A stretch of 64,000 nt of DNA, from NCBI RefSeq assembly GCF_019061205.1, contig NZ_JAHQYH010000003.1:165492-229491 (forward strand), written 5' to 3'. Under the pieces are notes generated by a model, which made no database searches, was not told where the DNA came from, and saw only the letters and a list, made by a program, of their open reading frames with translations. This DNA comes from Apilactobacillus waqarii. GTDB taxonomy: Bacteria; Bacillota; Bacilli; Lactobacillales; Lactobacillaceae. Made by a program: the position numbers and the translations under genes. Position 1 is the first letter of the stretch; every line of letters starts with the position of its first letter. Below are positions 46,115 to 55,064 of the stretch, piece after piece.

Positions 46115-47049
46115 TATTTCTTCTCTTTCACAATGTATTTAGGACGATGCTTTGTTTCTAAGTAAATTTTTCCGATGTAGTTACCAACGATTCCTAGACA
46201 GAATAATTGAACACCGTTAATTAATAGAATAATTGATACTAATGATGGCCATCCTGATACGGATCCACCAAATAAAATAGCTCTTAAAATAACAAAGAAT
46301 AGTCCAATTAGTGATAGGAAGAATGAAACACCACCAACCCAGGTTGCCACTTTAAGTGGGACATCTGAGAAGTCGACGATTCCTTCCAATGAATATTCAA
46401 GTAGTTGATATAGTGACCAGTGTGATTCACCAGCTGCTCTTTCAACACCATCGTATTCGATGTATTTAGTTTTAAAACCGACCCAACTAAAGATACCCTT
46501 AGTGAAACGGTTGTACTCAGTTAATTTCAAAACATTGTCAACGTATTGACGAGTCATTAGACGGTAATCTCTAACGTTTTGTTTAATTTCAACATCAGAC
46601 ATTTTGTTGATAACCTTGTAAAAACTTGAAGATAGGAAAGCTCTCACAAAGTTTTGTTTTCTACTCTTTTGCACACAGCCAACGACGTCGTAATCGTCTT
46701 CTTTTATGTACTTAATCATTTGAGGAAGTAATGCAGGTGGATCTTGTAAGTCCACGTCCATAACAGCAACATAGTCACCGCCAACGTTTTCTAATCCAGC
46801 TGACATTGCAGATTCCTTACCAAAGTTACGTGAGAATGATACGTAATGAACGTTTTCATCGGTTTCACGTAACTTCTTAATTTCTTCTAAAGTGTTGTCA
46901 GAAGAACCATCATTAATAAACCAGTATTCGTGATTGTAGTCAACGTGGTTAGCGTGCATTTCGCTGAAGACACGTTCGACTTCATCATAAAAGATTTTAA
47001 TGGAAGGCTCTTCATTATAACAGGGTACAATTAAACCAATAGTTTCCAT
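46114..47049 (-). CDS. gtrB: GtrB/CsbB-type polyprenyl-phosphate glycosyltransferase
   Basis: 311 aa, GT2 family. Opens METIGLIVPCYNEEPSI and has the catalytic DxD-type VMDVDLQDPP near 95-104, then YRLMTRQYVD. Two C-terminal helices (about 233-295) anchor it. It loads a sugar on undecaprenyl phosphate for GtrA, probably for wall or lipoteichoic acid decoration. Start at 47049 is set by GGAGG (47062-47058); a further upstream in-frame ATG at 47067 precedes that SD and is rejected. Confidence 0.88.
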   Translation of the reverse strand: METIGLIVPCYNEEPSIKIFYDEVERVFSEMHANHVDYNHEYWFINDGSSDNTLEEIKKLRETDENVHYVSFSRNFGKESAMSAGLENVGGDYVAVMDVDLQDPPALLPQMIKYIKEDDYDVVGCVQKSRKQNFVRAFLSSSFYKVINKMSDVEIKQNVRDYRLMTRQYVDNVLKLTEYNRFTKGIFSWVGFKTKYIEYDGVERAAGESHWSLYQLLEYSLEGIVDFSDVPLKVATWVGGVSFFLSLIGLFFVILRAILFGGSVSGWPSLVSIILLINGVQLFCLGIVGNYIGKIYLETKHRPKYIVKEKK

Positions 47050-47174
47050 AATTGTAACCTCCTTCATTAATCCATAATTATTTATATTTTATCATAATAC
47101 TTCAAAAAGGTTTTCATAGATAGCACTAAATTTTTATTAAGATGTATTTATGGTCGGCAACCGCGTCATTATTT

Positions 47175-47183
47175 TGTTATAAT
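47175..47183 (+). promoter_or_regulatory. Extended -10 promoter of mnaA
   Basis: TGT-TATAAT (47175-47183). A weak -35 (TCGGCA, 47155-47160) lies 17 nt upstream. Confidence 0.6.
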
Positions 47184-47216
47184 TAGATAAATATACTTTT
47201 TTGTGGAGGCATAATC

Positions 47217-48365
47217 TTGAAAAAACCGATTAAAGTGATGACCATCTTTGGAACTCGTCCAGAAGCTATTAAGATGGCTCCAATCATTCTAGAAATGAAA
47301 AATAATTTAGATGAGTTTCAACCCATCACAGTTTTGACTGGCCAACATAAAGAAATGCTAGATCAAGTTATGGATATTTTCCATATTGAAGCTGATTACA
47401 ATTTACACGTAATGAAAGCACAACAAACATTAAGTTCAATTACAACCACTGTCATTAACAAACTAGACAGTATTATTAACGAAGCAAAACCTGACATCAT
47501 CTTGGTCCATGGTGATACCACAACCACATTTGCCGCTGCAGTCAGCGCATTTTACCACCAAATTCCACTAGGTCACGTTGAAGCGGGACTTAGAACTTGG
47601 GACAAGTACTCACCATATCCTGAAGAAATGAACCGTCAAATGACCGACATTCTTTCAGATGTTTACTTTGCACCAACTGAATTAAGTAAAGAAAATCTAT
47701 TAAAACAAAATCTAAAAGAAGACCGTATCTATATTACAGGGAACACCGCGATTGATGCGTTAAAACAAACCGTTGATAGAAACTATCACCACAGTGTGTT
47801 AGATGATATCGATAAGACTCACAAGATTATTCTATTAACCATGCACCGTCGTGAAAACCAAGGTGAACCAATGCGTCGTACCTTTGAAACAATCAAAAAC
47901 GAAGTATTGAACAGAAAGGATATCGAAGTCGTATATCCAGTTCACTTGAGTCCAGCAGTGCAATCTGTTGCTCACAGTGTGTTCGATGGGGTTAACCGTG
48001 TTCACTTAATCGAACCATTGGACGTGGTTGATTTCCATAACATGGCAGCTCGCAGTCACTTCATTATGACCGACTCTGGAGGAGTTCAAGAAGAAGCTCC
48101 TTCATTGGGTAAACCTGTATTGGTACTAAGAGAAGCTACTGAACGTCCAGAAGGAGTCGATGCTGGAACACTTAAGCTTGTGGGAACTGATCCGAAAAAG
48201 ATTAGCGCAAGCATTGACCAACTATTAGACGATACAGAAGAATACAAAAAGATGGCCACTGCCAAGAATCCTTACGGGGATGGGACTGCTTCTAAGCAAA
48301 TCCTAGACGCAATTAAAGAAGTGTTTGCTAGTAATAAACTAAGTGGTGATCATAATGAAGCTTAA
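47217..48365 (+). CDS. mnaA: UDP-N-acetylglucosamine 2-epimerase
   Basis: 382 aa, non-hydrolysing WecB/MnaA type, interconverting UDP-GlcNAc and UDP-ManNAc for teichoic acid linkage units. Motifs are FGTRPEAIKMAP (10-21), VHGDTTTTFAAA near 97, GHVEAGLRT and MTDSGGVQEEAP near 283. TTG start at 47217 behind TGGAGGC. Its 3' end overlaps the YihY gene by 11 nt. Confidence 0.95.
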   Translation: MKKPIKVMTIFGTRPEAIKMAPIILEMKNNLDEFQPITVLTGQHKEMLDQVMDIFHIEADYNLHVMKAQQTLSSITTTVINKLDSIINEAKPDIILVHGDTTTTFAAAVSAFYHQIPLGHVEAGLRTWDKYSPYPEEMNRQMTDILSDVYFAPTELSKENLLKQNLKEDRIYITGNTAIDALKQTVDRNYHHSVLDDIDKTHKIILLTMHRRENQGEPMRRTFETIKNEVLNRKDIEVVYPVHLSPAVQSVAHSVFDGVNRVHLIEPLDVVDFHNMAARSHFIMTDSGGVQEEAPSLGKPVLVLREATERPEGVDAGTLKLVGTDPKKISASIDQLLDDTEEYKKMATAKNPYGDGTASKQILDAIKEVFASNKLSGDHNEA

Positions 48366-49245
48366 TAAAGACACCGCTAGAAAATGGAAGCATTTCTTTT
48401 TAGTCGTAAAGAAGCATTATAAAGAATCAAACGTGTCCGATTCAGCAGTTGTGATTGCCTTTTATTCTTTGCTATCACTATTTCCAGCGACCATCATCGT
48501 TGGAAACCTACTAGAATTGTTGCACGTTAACCAATACGAAATTTTAGACTATTTAGAACCATTGTTACCATCAACGGTTTTCAAGACAGTTAGTCCAATC
48601 GTTATTTCCGCTTTAAAGGGCGCCAATGCCGATAAGTTGTCGATTGGTTTAATTGTGGCTATCTGGTCAGCCAGTCGGGCCTTAGCAGCATTTCAACGTG
48701 CGGTTAACTCGTCGTATGGAATAAAAAACGAAAGTAATCTGATGAATCGAATTGTTTCGTTTATCTGGATGCTATTGTTAGTAATTTCGTTAGGGATTTT
48801 CCTATTATTCTTTGGTTTTGGAAAAGTCATCATTAGCTACTCAGCTTATCTAATGGGATTATCCAAGATGAATGTGGGACTATTTATCCTGTTGAGATAT
48901 CCATTAACCATCATTGGGGTATTCCTATTGGTACTATTGATGTATTATTTCGTGCCAAACGTAAACACCAAGTGGCGTTATGTTTGGATGGGATCATTGA
49001 TTGTGACAATCGGTATGATTGTTCTATCCAAAGGATTCTCCATTTATCTTCACTACTTCGCACGTAGTGTCGATGCCTATAAAGCATTAGGAACCTTTGT
49101 TATTTTAATGCTTTGGTTATACATCATTGGAATGATATTGATTTTAGGTGCTGTTATTAATGCTTCCGTGCAAGATGTTAAGAACGTCGAGATTAAGGGC
49201 AGAAAGCCTAGCATTAAATCATTTATTCCAAACAAGAAGAGATAA
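48355..49245 (+). CDS. YihY/virulence factor BrkB family membrane protein
   Basis: 296 aa, six probable helices, YihY/BrkB family (formerly mislabelled RNase BN). Conserved features are SDSAVVIAFYSLLSLFPATIIV, WSASRALAAFQRAVNSSYG and GTFVILMLWLYIIGMILILGAVINA. Function is not established; a flippase or transporter role has been suggested for relatives. ATG at 48355 chosen, with AGTGGTGA upstream; a GTG at 48343 is in frame. Confidence 0.85.
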   Translation: MKLNKDTARKWKHFFLVVKKHYKESNVSDSAVVIAFYSLLSLFPATIIVGNLLELLHVNQYEILDYLEPLLPSTVFKTVSPIVISALKGANADKLSIGLIVAIWSASRALAAFQRAVNSSYGIKNESNLMNRIVSFIWMLLLVISLGIFLLFFGFGKVIISYSAYLMGLSKMNVGLFILLRYPLTIIGVFLLVLLMYYFVPNVNTKWRYVWMGSLIVTIGMIVLSKGFSIYLHYFARSVDAYKALGTFVILMLWLYIIGMILILGAVINASVQDVKNVEIKGRKPSIKSFIPNKKR

Positions 49246-49258
49246 GATTGCAAAACAA

Positions 49259-49290
49259 AAAAATCGTTGATAAACATCAACGATTTTCTT
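49259..49290. terminator. Bidirectional terminator
   Basis: AAATCGTTGAT (49261-49271), 4-nt loop, ATCAACGATTT (49276-49286), between convergent genes. Confidence 0.9.
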
Positions 49291-49291
49291 T

Positions 49292-49747
49292 TTAACCATT
49301 TATTTTTTTGTAAGTATCAACTAAACTTGAGGCAAATTCGTCAAGTTTTTCAATGTCGTCTTCATCTGGTTCCAAGTTGATTTTAACACCTTCAAAACCT
49401 TGAGTGGCGTTAGTCTTCTTGAATTGATTGATGAAGTCATCAACTGAAGTATTGAAGAATTCTTCGTAGAAGATATCACCTGAACCGGCAACACCAAAGA
49501 CCTTGTTTGACAGGTCTAAGTCACCTAAGTCATCGAAGAAGTCTAATCCTTCTTCTGGAAGGTGACCTTCGTTGTAGGTGTATGCACAAACGACACAGAT
49601 ATCTGCATCTTCAAAATCTTGTGCATCTGTTTGTGAAATTTCGGTTTGGGTAACTTCAGCGCCTAAATCTTCTAGGCCTTCAGTAACGATATCAGCGACG
49701 TCTTCGTTGTTACCTGTGATGGTTGCAAAAACTACATGTGCTTTCAA
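49292..49747 (-). CDS. Flavodoxin
   Basis: 151 aa FMN-binding electron carrier. The phosphate loop TITGNNEDVADIV (8-20) replaces the usual TxTGNTE with one more Asn. The FMN-stacking loops are CAYTYNEGHLPEEGLDFF (54-71) and AGSGDIFYEEFFN (91-103). Very acidic, as usual. Single gene with its own strong promoter. Partner reductase is not nearby. Confidence 0.9.
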   Translation of the reverse strand: MKAHVVFATITGNNEDVADIVTEGLEDLGAEVTQTEISQTDAQDFEDADICVVCAYTYNEGHLPEEGLDFFDDLGDLDLSNKVFGVAGSGDIFYEEFFNTSVDDFINQFKKTNATQGFEGVKINLEPDEDDIEKLDEFASSLVDTYKKING

Positions 49748-49780
49748 AGTAATATACGTCCTTTCGCAATCTGATAACTA

Positions 49781-49809
49781 ATTATACCAAATGTAAAATG
49801 GGATGTTAA
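49781..49809 (-). promoter_or_regulatory. Flavodoxin promoter
   Basis: On the minus strand TTAACA (49809-49804), 17-nt spacer ending in TGG, then TATAAT (49786-49781): near-consensus with an extended -10. It overlaps the 5' region of recX, which is read the other way. Confidence 0.75.
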
Positions 49810-49826
49810 ATAAAGGAGTGAGAGTA

Positions 49827-50630
49827 ATGGCATCTAAAATAACCATGATTGAAGCCCAAAAGAGAAAAGGGCGTTTTAATGTGTACGTAGATGGGGTATA
49901 CGCGTTTCCAATCAGTGAAAACGTAATGATTAAATATCGTATCTTTAAGGGGATGGAAATCGACGATGAACTAAAAGAAGAACTAGTCAATGCAGATGAC
50001 ATTTCCAAACTTTACAGTAAGGCGATTAACTTCTTATCCCACCAATTAAGAACCGAAAACGAAGTCGTAAAGAAACTTCAAACCTATAGTGAAAACGAAC
50101 AACACATTGCTGCAGTCATGCAAAAACTAGTTGAATTAAAGCTAGTCAATGATCAAAGCTATGCTGACAGTTATGTGCGAACAGAAGTGAAGAAGCAGGA
50201 TAAGGGGCCATCCAACGTCTTTTATAAGCTAAAGGAAAAACAAATCAACGAAACCTTGATTGAAAACGCCTTGAATAACTTCTACTCACACGAAGAAATG
50301 ATTGAAAACTGCCAAATTCAAGCTGATAAAATTTTCAAAAAACATAAGCGCGACGCGTTCAAGAATCGTTTGGATAAGACTAAGCTAGCGTTGATGAAGA
50401 AGGGTTATCCAACCGATATTGTTTTAAGCGTCATGGAGGACATGGACTTTCAAGTCGATGAAGAAGACCAAATGGATTTATTGAGACAACAGGGTGAAAA
50501 GATATGGCATCGTAATCGTAAGTACGACGGGATGCAAAGAGTCATGAAGACCAAGCAAGCACTTTACCGCAAAGGTTTTGATATGGATGATATCAATTCA
50601 TTCATAGATGATAAAAATATGGATGAATAA
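49827..50630 (+). CDS. recX: Recombination regulator RecX
   Basis: 267 aa, the long Firmicutes form with repeated three-helix RecX modules (INFLSHQLRTENEVVKKL, LNDQSYADSYVRTEVKKQDKGPSNV in slightly altered form, and TKLALMKKGYPTDIVLSVM). It modulates RecA filaments. The ATG at 49827 lies 7 nt after AAGGAG (49814-49819); an ATG at 49803 precedes the SD and is rejected. No recA in the window. Confidence 0.88.
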   Translation: MASKITMIEAQKRKGRFNVYVDGVYAFPISENVMIKYRIFKGMEIDDELKEELVNADDISKLYSKAINFLSHQLRTENEVVKKLQTYSENEQHIAAVMQKLVELKLVNDQSYADSYVRTEVKKQDKGPSNVFYKLKEKQINETLIENALNNFYSHEEMIENCQIQADKIFKKHKRDAFKNRLDKTKLALMKKGYPTDIVLSVMEDMDFQVDEEDQMDLLRQQGEKIWHRNRKYDGMQRVMKTKQALYRKGFDMDDINSFIDDKNMDE

Positions 50631-50661
50631 AATGGTATAATGATTATTGGAGGTTTCGAAT

Positions 50662-51771
50662 ATGTTTAATAAAATTAAAAATTCCTCGATAATCCTATGG
50701 ACAGTGGAATTGCTACTGGTCGTAAGCATTATCTGGATATGTACAAAACTGGAGTTCATTTTCAGACCAATTGGGATGTTTATCTCAGCAGTATTCATGC
50801 CAATCCTAATCGCTGGGGTATTATTCTACATGCTAAACCCAGTGGTTAACCTAATAATGAAAATTAAAATTAGTAAAACCAAAAGGATTTCCCGTAACTG
50901 GGCAATCTTGATTGTATACATATTTCTAATTGGAATAATCGTATATCTATTCTCATCCTTTCTACCACGTTTGGTAACTCAGGTAACCAACTTGGTTACT
51001 AACCTACCAAAGATTGCAGACGACATTAACCACTATGTGGAGGTGCACAGTCAAAAGGGTATCTTTAAGAAATTCTATTCATCTGAATACATTTCTTCAC
51101 TACAAAGTTACGTTTATAACTATTTCCAACATAGTTTGGGCGGGATTACTTCTAGTGTCGGATCAATCATTTCAACCGCAGCTTCAGCCGTGATTGTGAT
51201 GATTACTGTTCCAGTGGTATTGTTCTACATGCTAAAAGATGGACACAAGATGGTTCCAAACATCGCTAAGATGCTACCACCAAGAAGTCGTCGCAGAACA
51301 ATTAGACTCTTAAACAAAATGAGTGACACCATTTCTCATTATATTGGTGGTCAAATGATTGAATGCTTGTTCGTTGGGGTATTTACATCTATCGGTTACG
51401 TTCTAATCGGTCAAAAGTACGCACTACTACTAGGGGTGTTTGCCGGAATCTGTAATATCATTCCATACGTTGGTCCATATATTGGGATTATGCCATCAGT
51501 ATTCGTCGCACTTTCTACCAGTGTCAGCGAGTTAGTATGGGTGGTCATCGTTGTAATTATTGTTCAACAACTAGACGGTAACTTAGTTTATCCAAATGTA
51601 ATCGGAAAGTCTTTGAATATTCATCCACTAACCATTATAATTATCTTAATGGCTGCCGGAAATATTGCTGGTTTAATGGGAATGATTCTAGCAATTCCGC
51701 TATATGCAGTTGTGAAAGTGGTTGTACAATATCTATACAGTATTTGGATGATTGAACAATCACATAAGTGA
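50662..51771 (+). CDS. AI-2E family transporter (YtvI/TqsA-like)
   Basis: 369 aa, about eight helices, AI-2E exporter superfamily. Signature regions are MLNPVVNLIMK, VVLFYMLKDGHKMVPNIAKMLP, and the C-terminal GNLVYPNVIGKSLNIHPLTIIIILMAAG. Members export small molecules or exchange ions, so the substrate cannot be read here. ATG at 50662, SD TTGGAGG (50647-50653). An extended -10 (TGG-TATAAT, 50633-50641) lies just upstream, though it would leave a very short leader. Confidence 0.85.
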   Translation: MFNKIKNSSIILWTVELLLVVSIIWICTKLEFIFRPIGMFISAVFMPILIAGVLFYMLNPVVNLIMKIKISKTKRISRNWAILIVYIFLIGIIVYLFSSFLPRLVTQVTNLVTNLPKIADDINHYVEVHSQKGIFKKFYSSEYISSLQSYVYNYFQHSLGGITSSVGSIISTAASAVIVMITVPVVLFYMLKDGHKMVPNIAKMLPPRSRRRTIRLLNKMSDTISHYIGGQMIECLFVGVFTSIGYVLIGQKYALLLGVFAGICNIIPYVGPYIGIMPSVFVALSTSVSELVWVVIVVIIVQQLDGNLVYPNVIGKSLNIHPLTIIIILMAAGNIAGLMGMILAIPLYAVVKVVVQYLYSIWMIEQSHK

Positions 51772-51808
51772 GTTAGCAAAAACAAAGAGAGACAAAGCAG
51801 GAGATAAT

Positions 51809-52219
51809 ATGACAAAAGTAATTACTTATGGAACATTTGACCTACTACACAAGGGTCATGTTCGTTTATTAAAACGTGCCAAGGAATTAGGGGACGATTT
51901 AACAGTTTGTGTTTCTACCGACGAATTTAACGCTGAAAAGGGTAAGAAGGCTTACACTTCATACGAAGACAGAAAGTATGTTTTAGAAGCTATTCGTTAC
52001 GTTGATCACGTGATTCCAGAAAACAACTGGGACCAAAAGATTAAAGACGTTGTTGATAACAACATCGACATCTTCGTTATGGGAGATGATTGGGAAGGAA
52101 AGTTCGACTTCCTAAAGGACTACTGTAAAGTCGTTTACCTACCAAGAACTGAAGGTATTTCAACTTCTAAGATCAAGAAAGACTTAGGTCTTACTGACGA
52201 AGACGATTGGAAGAAATAA
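51809..52219 (+). CDS. tagD: Glycerol-3-phosphate cytidylyltransferase
   Basis: 136 aa from the ATG at 51809 (GGAG upstream). Makes CDP-glycerol for poly(glycerol phosphate) wall teichoic acid. The nucleotidyl-transfer signature is TYGTFDLLHKGHVRLLKRAKELGD with HKGH at 17-20, and the closing motif RTEGISTSKIK. The polymerases (tagF etc.) are not in the window. A reading from 51752 would add an unlikely leader overlapping the previous gene. Confidence 0.93.
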   Translation: MTKVITYGTFDLLHKGHVRLLKRAKELGDDLTVCVSTDEFNAEKGKKAYTSYEDRKYVLEAIRYVDHVIPENNWDQKIKDVVDNNIDIFVMGDDWEGKFDFLKDYCKVVYLPRTEGISTSKIKKDLGLTDEDDWKK

Positions 52220-52223
52220 AAAA

Positions 52224-52255
52224 GGACATCCTCGATTTAATCGGGGATGTTTTTT
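52224..52255 (+). terminator. Terminator after tagD
   Basis: ACATCCTCGAT (52226-52236), 3-nt loop, ATCGGGGATGT (52240-52250) with one wobble, T-run. Confidence 0.9.
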
Positions 52256-52328
52256 AATTCTCATATGGAAGATTGTTTTAATATGTTACAATTGTATTTA
52301 TATATTATAAAACGGAAGGATTCGAATA

Positions 52329-53906
52329 ATGGGTAATAAAAAAATAGAGCAAAGCGTTAATAAACGTCGTACTTTTGCCATCATCTCTCACCCGGATGCT
52401 GGTAAGACTACAATTACTGAACAATTACTATTGTTTGGTGGAATTGTACGTGAGGCCGGTACAGTTAAGGCTAAGAAGTCAGGTAACTTTGCAAAGTCTG
52501 ACTGGATGGAAATTGAAAAGAAACGTGGAATTTCCGTTACTAGTTCAGTGATGCAATTTGATTACGCTGGTAAGCGTATCAACATTTTGGATACCCCAGG
52601 ACACCAAGATTTCTCAGAAGATACTTACCGTACTTTGATGGCCGTTGACTCTGCAGTCATGGTTATTGATGCTGCCAAAGGGATTGAACCACAAACTAAG
52701 AAATTATTCCAAATTTGTAAGATGCGTGGAATTCCAATCTTTACTTTCATGAACAAACTTGACCGTGATAGTCGAGACCCAATGGAATTAATCAGCCAAC
52801 TAGAAGATGTCTTGGGAATCGAAGGATACCCAATGAACTGGCCAATCGGTTCAGGGAAAATTCTAAGAGGACTATACGATCGATACAACAAACGTGTCGA
52901 ACTATACCGTCCAGAAGATGAAAATAATCCATACTTACCATTGGATGAAGACGGTAACTTGTTAGAAGACAACAAGTTAGCTGAAGACAGTGTTTACCAA
53001 GATGCTAAAGAAAGCATGGACCTAATCACTGAAGCAGGTAATCCATTCGACGAAGAAAAGATTAAGAATGGTGAACAAACTCCCGTATTCTTCGGTTCAG
53101 CCTTAGTTAACTTTGGGGTAAAGACTTTCTTAGATGCATATCTAAACTTTGCGCCAAAACCAGGTGAACACGAAACTGAAAACGATGTTGAAGTAAAACC
53201 TGAAGATGAACAATTTACTGGTTTCATCTTTAAAATTCAAGCTAACATGAACCCTAAGCATAGGGATCGTATCGCATTCGTGCGTGTATGTTCTGGAATG
53301 TTTGAACGTGGTATGGACGTTACTTTGGAAAGAAACCAAAAGAAGCTACGTCTATCTAACGTGACTGAGTTCATGGCTAACACTCGTGAAAACGTTGAAA
53401 ATGCCGTAGCCGGTGACATCATTGGTTTGTACGATACTGGTAACTTCCAAATTGGTGATACCATTTACTCTGATAAACGTGATGTTAAGTTTACCAAGCT
53501 ACCTCAATTTACTCCTGAGCTATTCATGAAGGTTTCTGCTAAGAATGTTATGAAACAAAAATCATTCCACAAGGGAATCCAACAACTGGTTCAAGAAGGT
53601 GCGGTTCAACTTTACACATCTTACACTACTGGTGACTATATCCTAGGTGCCGTGGGTCAACTTCAATTCGAAGTTTTCCAATTCAGAATGCAAAATGAAT
53701 ACAACTCTGAAGTTGTAATGGAACCAATGGGTAACAAGACTGCACGTTGGATTAACCCAGACCAATTAGACGAAAAGATGTCTTCATCTAGAAACATCTT
53801 GGTAAAAGATGGTCATGGCGATCCATTGTTCTTATTCGAAAATTCATTTGCTGAACGTTGGTTCAAGGAAAAGTATCCAGATGTAGAACTTACTTCAAAA
53901 CTATAA
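52329..53906 (+). CDS. prfC: Peptide chain release factor 3
   Basis: 525 aa GTPase that recycles RF1/RF2 from the ribosome. G1 SHPDAGKTT (20-28), switch region [15 protein letters not shown]3 DTPGHQD (near 88), G4 NKLD (near 143), followed by beta-barrel domains ([22 protein letters not shown]). SD CGGAAGGA. Single gene closed by a bidirectional terminator. Confidence 0.96.
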   Translation: MGNKKIEQSVNKRRTFAIISHPDAGKTTITEQLLLFGGIVREAGTVKAKKSGNFAKSDWMEIEKKRGISVTSSVMQFDYAGKRINILDTPGHQDFSEDTYRTLMAVDSAVMVIDAAKGIEPQTKKLFQICKMRGIPIFTFMNKLDRDSRDPMELISQLEDVLGIEGYPMNWPIGSGKILRGLYDRYNKRVELYRPEDENNPYLPLDEDGNLLEDNKLAEDSVYQDAKESMDLITEAGNPFDEEKIKNGEQTPVFFGSALVNFGVKTFLDAYLNFAPKPGEHETENDVEVKPEDEQFTGFIFKIQANMNPKHRDRIAFVRVCSGMFERGMDVTLERNQKKLRLSNVTEFMANTRENVENAVAGDIIGLYDTGNFQIGDTIYSDKRDVKFTKLPQFTPELFMKVSAKNVMKQKSFHKGIQQLVQEGAVQLYTSYTTGDYILGAVGQLQFEVFQFRMQNEYNSEVVMEPMGNKTARWINPDQLDEKMSSSRNILVKDGHGDPLFLFENSFAERWFKEKYPDVELTSKL

Positions 53907-53910
53907 AACG

Positions 53911-53943
53911 AAAAGAGCTTAGATATTATCTAAGCTCTTTTTT
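53911..53943. terminator. Bidirectional terminator
   Basis: AAAGAGCTTAGAT (53912-53924), 3-nt loop, ATCTAAGCTCTTT (53928-53940), T-run; it covers the end of the convergent minus-strand gene. Confidence 0.9.
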
Positions 53944-54963
53944 TACGTCATCGGAAACGATATAGTGAAGATTATTAATTTCGACCCATTGGAGATCGTT
54001 TTGATCAACAATCTCTTGGGTAACGATGAATGAATTACCATTGTGCAAGAATCCGATACAGCTACCATAAGGGAAGTTGTAAACGGCCACACTCTGATGA
54101 TTATTGTTTTCAATCGTTGCGGGGTAGTGGACCTTTTTAATCTTCCATGAGTCCGTGTTGGTCAGTTCCTTAGCGAATGGATATTGCATTCTAAAGAAGT
54201 TTCTATCGACGATCCATTGGTTTGGTCCGATGTTTAACCACAGAGCGTCGTCAGTGGTGACTTGATAAAATACCTTCCAAATACTTTTCTTTGGTAACAA
54301 GACGTGTAGAACATCACCGTTAGTGTCGTTGTAGACTCTGGTGTATTCTCTTAAACGAATGTAGAAAGTGTCCTTTTGGACGCTGTGCCAATCGTTTCGA
54401 CGGTAGTAGATGATTAAATGCTTCATGTAGTCATCAAAGATACCGTTTGAATCACCTGAATAGTTGATTAGTTTAAAACCAGATAGTTCTGGGATGTTAA
54501 TTTGAAATTCATTGTTATATTTACCGATTGCCATTTGAGGAAGACGAATCATTGAATATGTATCATAGTTAATGAAGAAAATATTAACTGGTTTTCCATT
54601 CAATCGATTATATTGAAGGGTGACTTCGTTATCTTCTTTTTGCATGTAGGTTGAAATACCTTCGATTTTGAATAGAACATAGTGATCAAAATCGGGGATG
54701 ATGAAACTGACTGGATCACCGACGAATCCGTGAATTACATTGAACTCGTGAAGATAGTGACCGTCTTCATCTACATAGTATATGGTCATCTTTGCCCTTG
54801 GTTTAGGAGAAGGGGAAGAGGTTTCTTCAATATCATCGGTGGGTGCTTCTACAGGTTCATCAACGGATTGCGTTGTGAAATCTGTGAAGTCATTTTCTTG
54901 TGGTTCATTTGGTTTACGTTTGGGTTTAAACAAACGAATGATGTCATGAATAAAATGAAACAT
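53926..54963 (-). CDS. Hypothetical MucBP/SH3-like repeat protein without signal peptide
   Basis: 345 aa, not recognised as a named family. After a short start and an acidic, proline-rich stretch (about 17-58) come two segments resembling MucBP modules: MTIYYVDEDGHYLHEFNVIHGFVGDPVSF (59-87) and VNIFFINYDTYSMIRLPQMAIG. The C-terminal half looks like paired SH3/SLAP-type beta modules: TTDDALWLNIGPNQWIVDRNFF and DLQWVEINNLHYIVSDD. Such modules are normally on exported proteins, yet the N-terminus (MFHFIHDIIRLFKPKRK) is only a weakly hydrophobic helix followed by basic residues. Minus-strand SD GGAGGAAAAGG before the ATG. Confidence 0.6.
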   Translation of the reverse strand: MFHFIHDIIRLFKPKRKPNEPQENDFTDFTTQSVDEPVEAPTDDIEETSSPSPKPRAKMTIYYVDEDGHYLHEFNVIHGFVGDPVSFIIPDFDHYVLFKIEGISTYMQKEDNEVTLQYNRLNGKPVNIFFINYDTYSMIRLPQMAIGKYNNEFQINIPELSGFKLINYSGDSNGIFDDYMKHLIIYYRRNDWHSVQKDTFYIRLREYTRVYNDTNGDVLHVLLPKKSIWKVFYQVTTDDALWLNIGPNQWIVDRNFFRMQYPFAKELTNTDSWKIKKVHYPATIENNNHQSVAVYNFPYGSCIGFLHNGNSFIVTQEIVDQNDLQWVEINNLHYIVSDDVKKELR

Positions 54964-55019
54964 ACCTTTTCCTCCTCTCTAATAACCATATTAACATATG
55001 ATAGTACAAAAAAAGTTAA

Positions 55020-55053
55020 AAAAACAGCTAAGAATAAGTCTTAGCTGTTTTTA
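55020..55053. terminator. Terminator after clpE
   Basis: AAACAGCTAAGA (55022-55033), 5-nt loop, TCTTAGCTGTTT (55039-55050); symmetric enough to work in both directions. Confidence 0.88.
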
Positions 55054-55064
55054 TATCTATTCAA

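Noticed and set aside
54682..55044. Plus-strand 120-aa frame opposite the MucBP-like gene
   Set aside because: Lies antisense to a better gene, has no SD and runs through the terminator.
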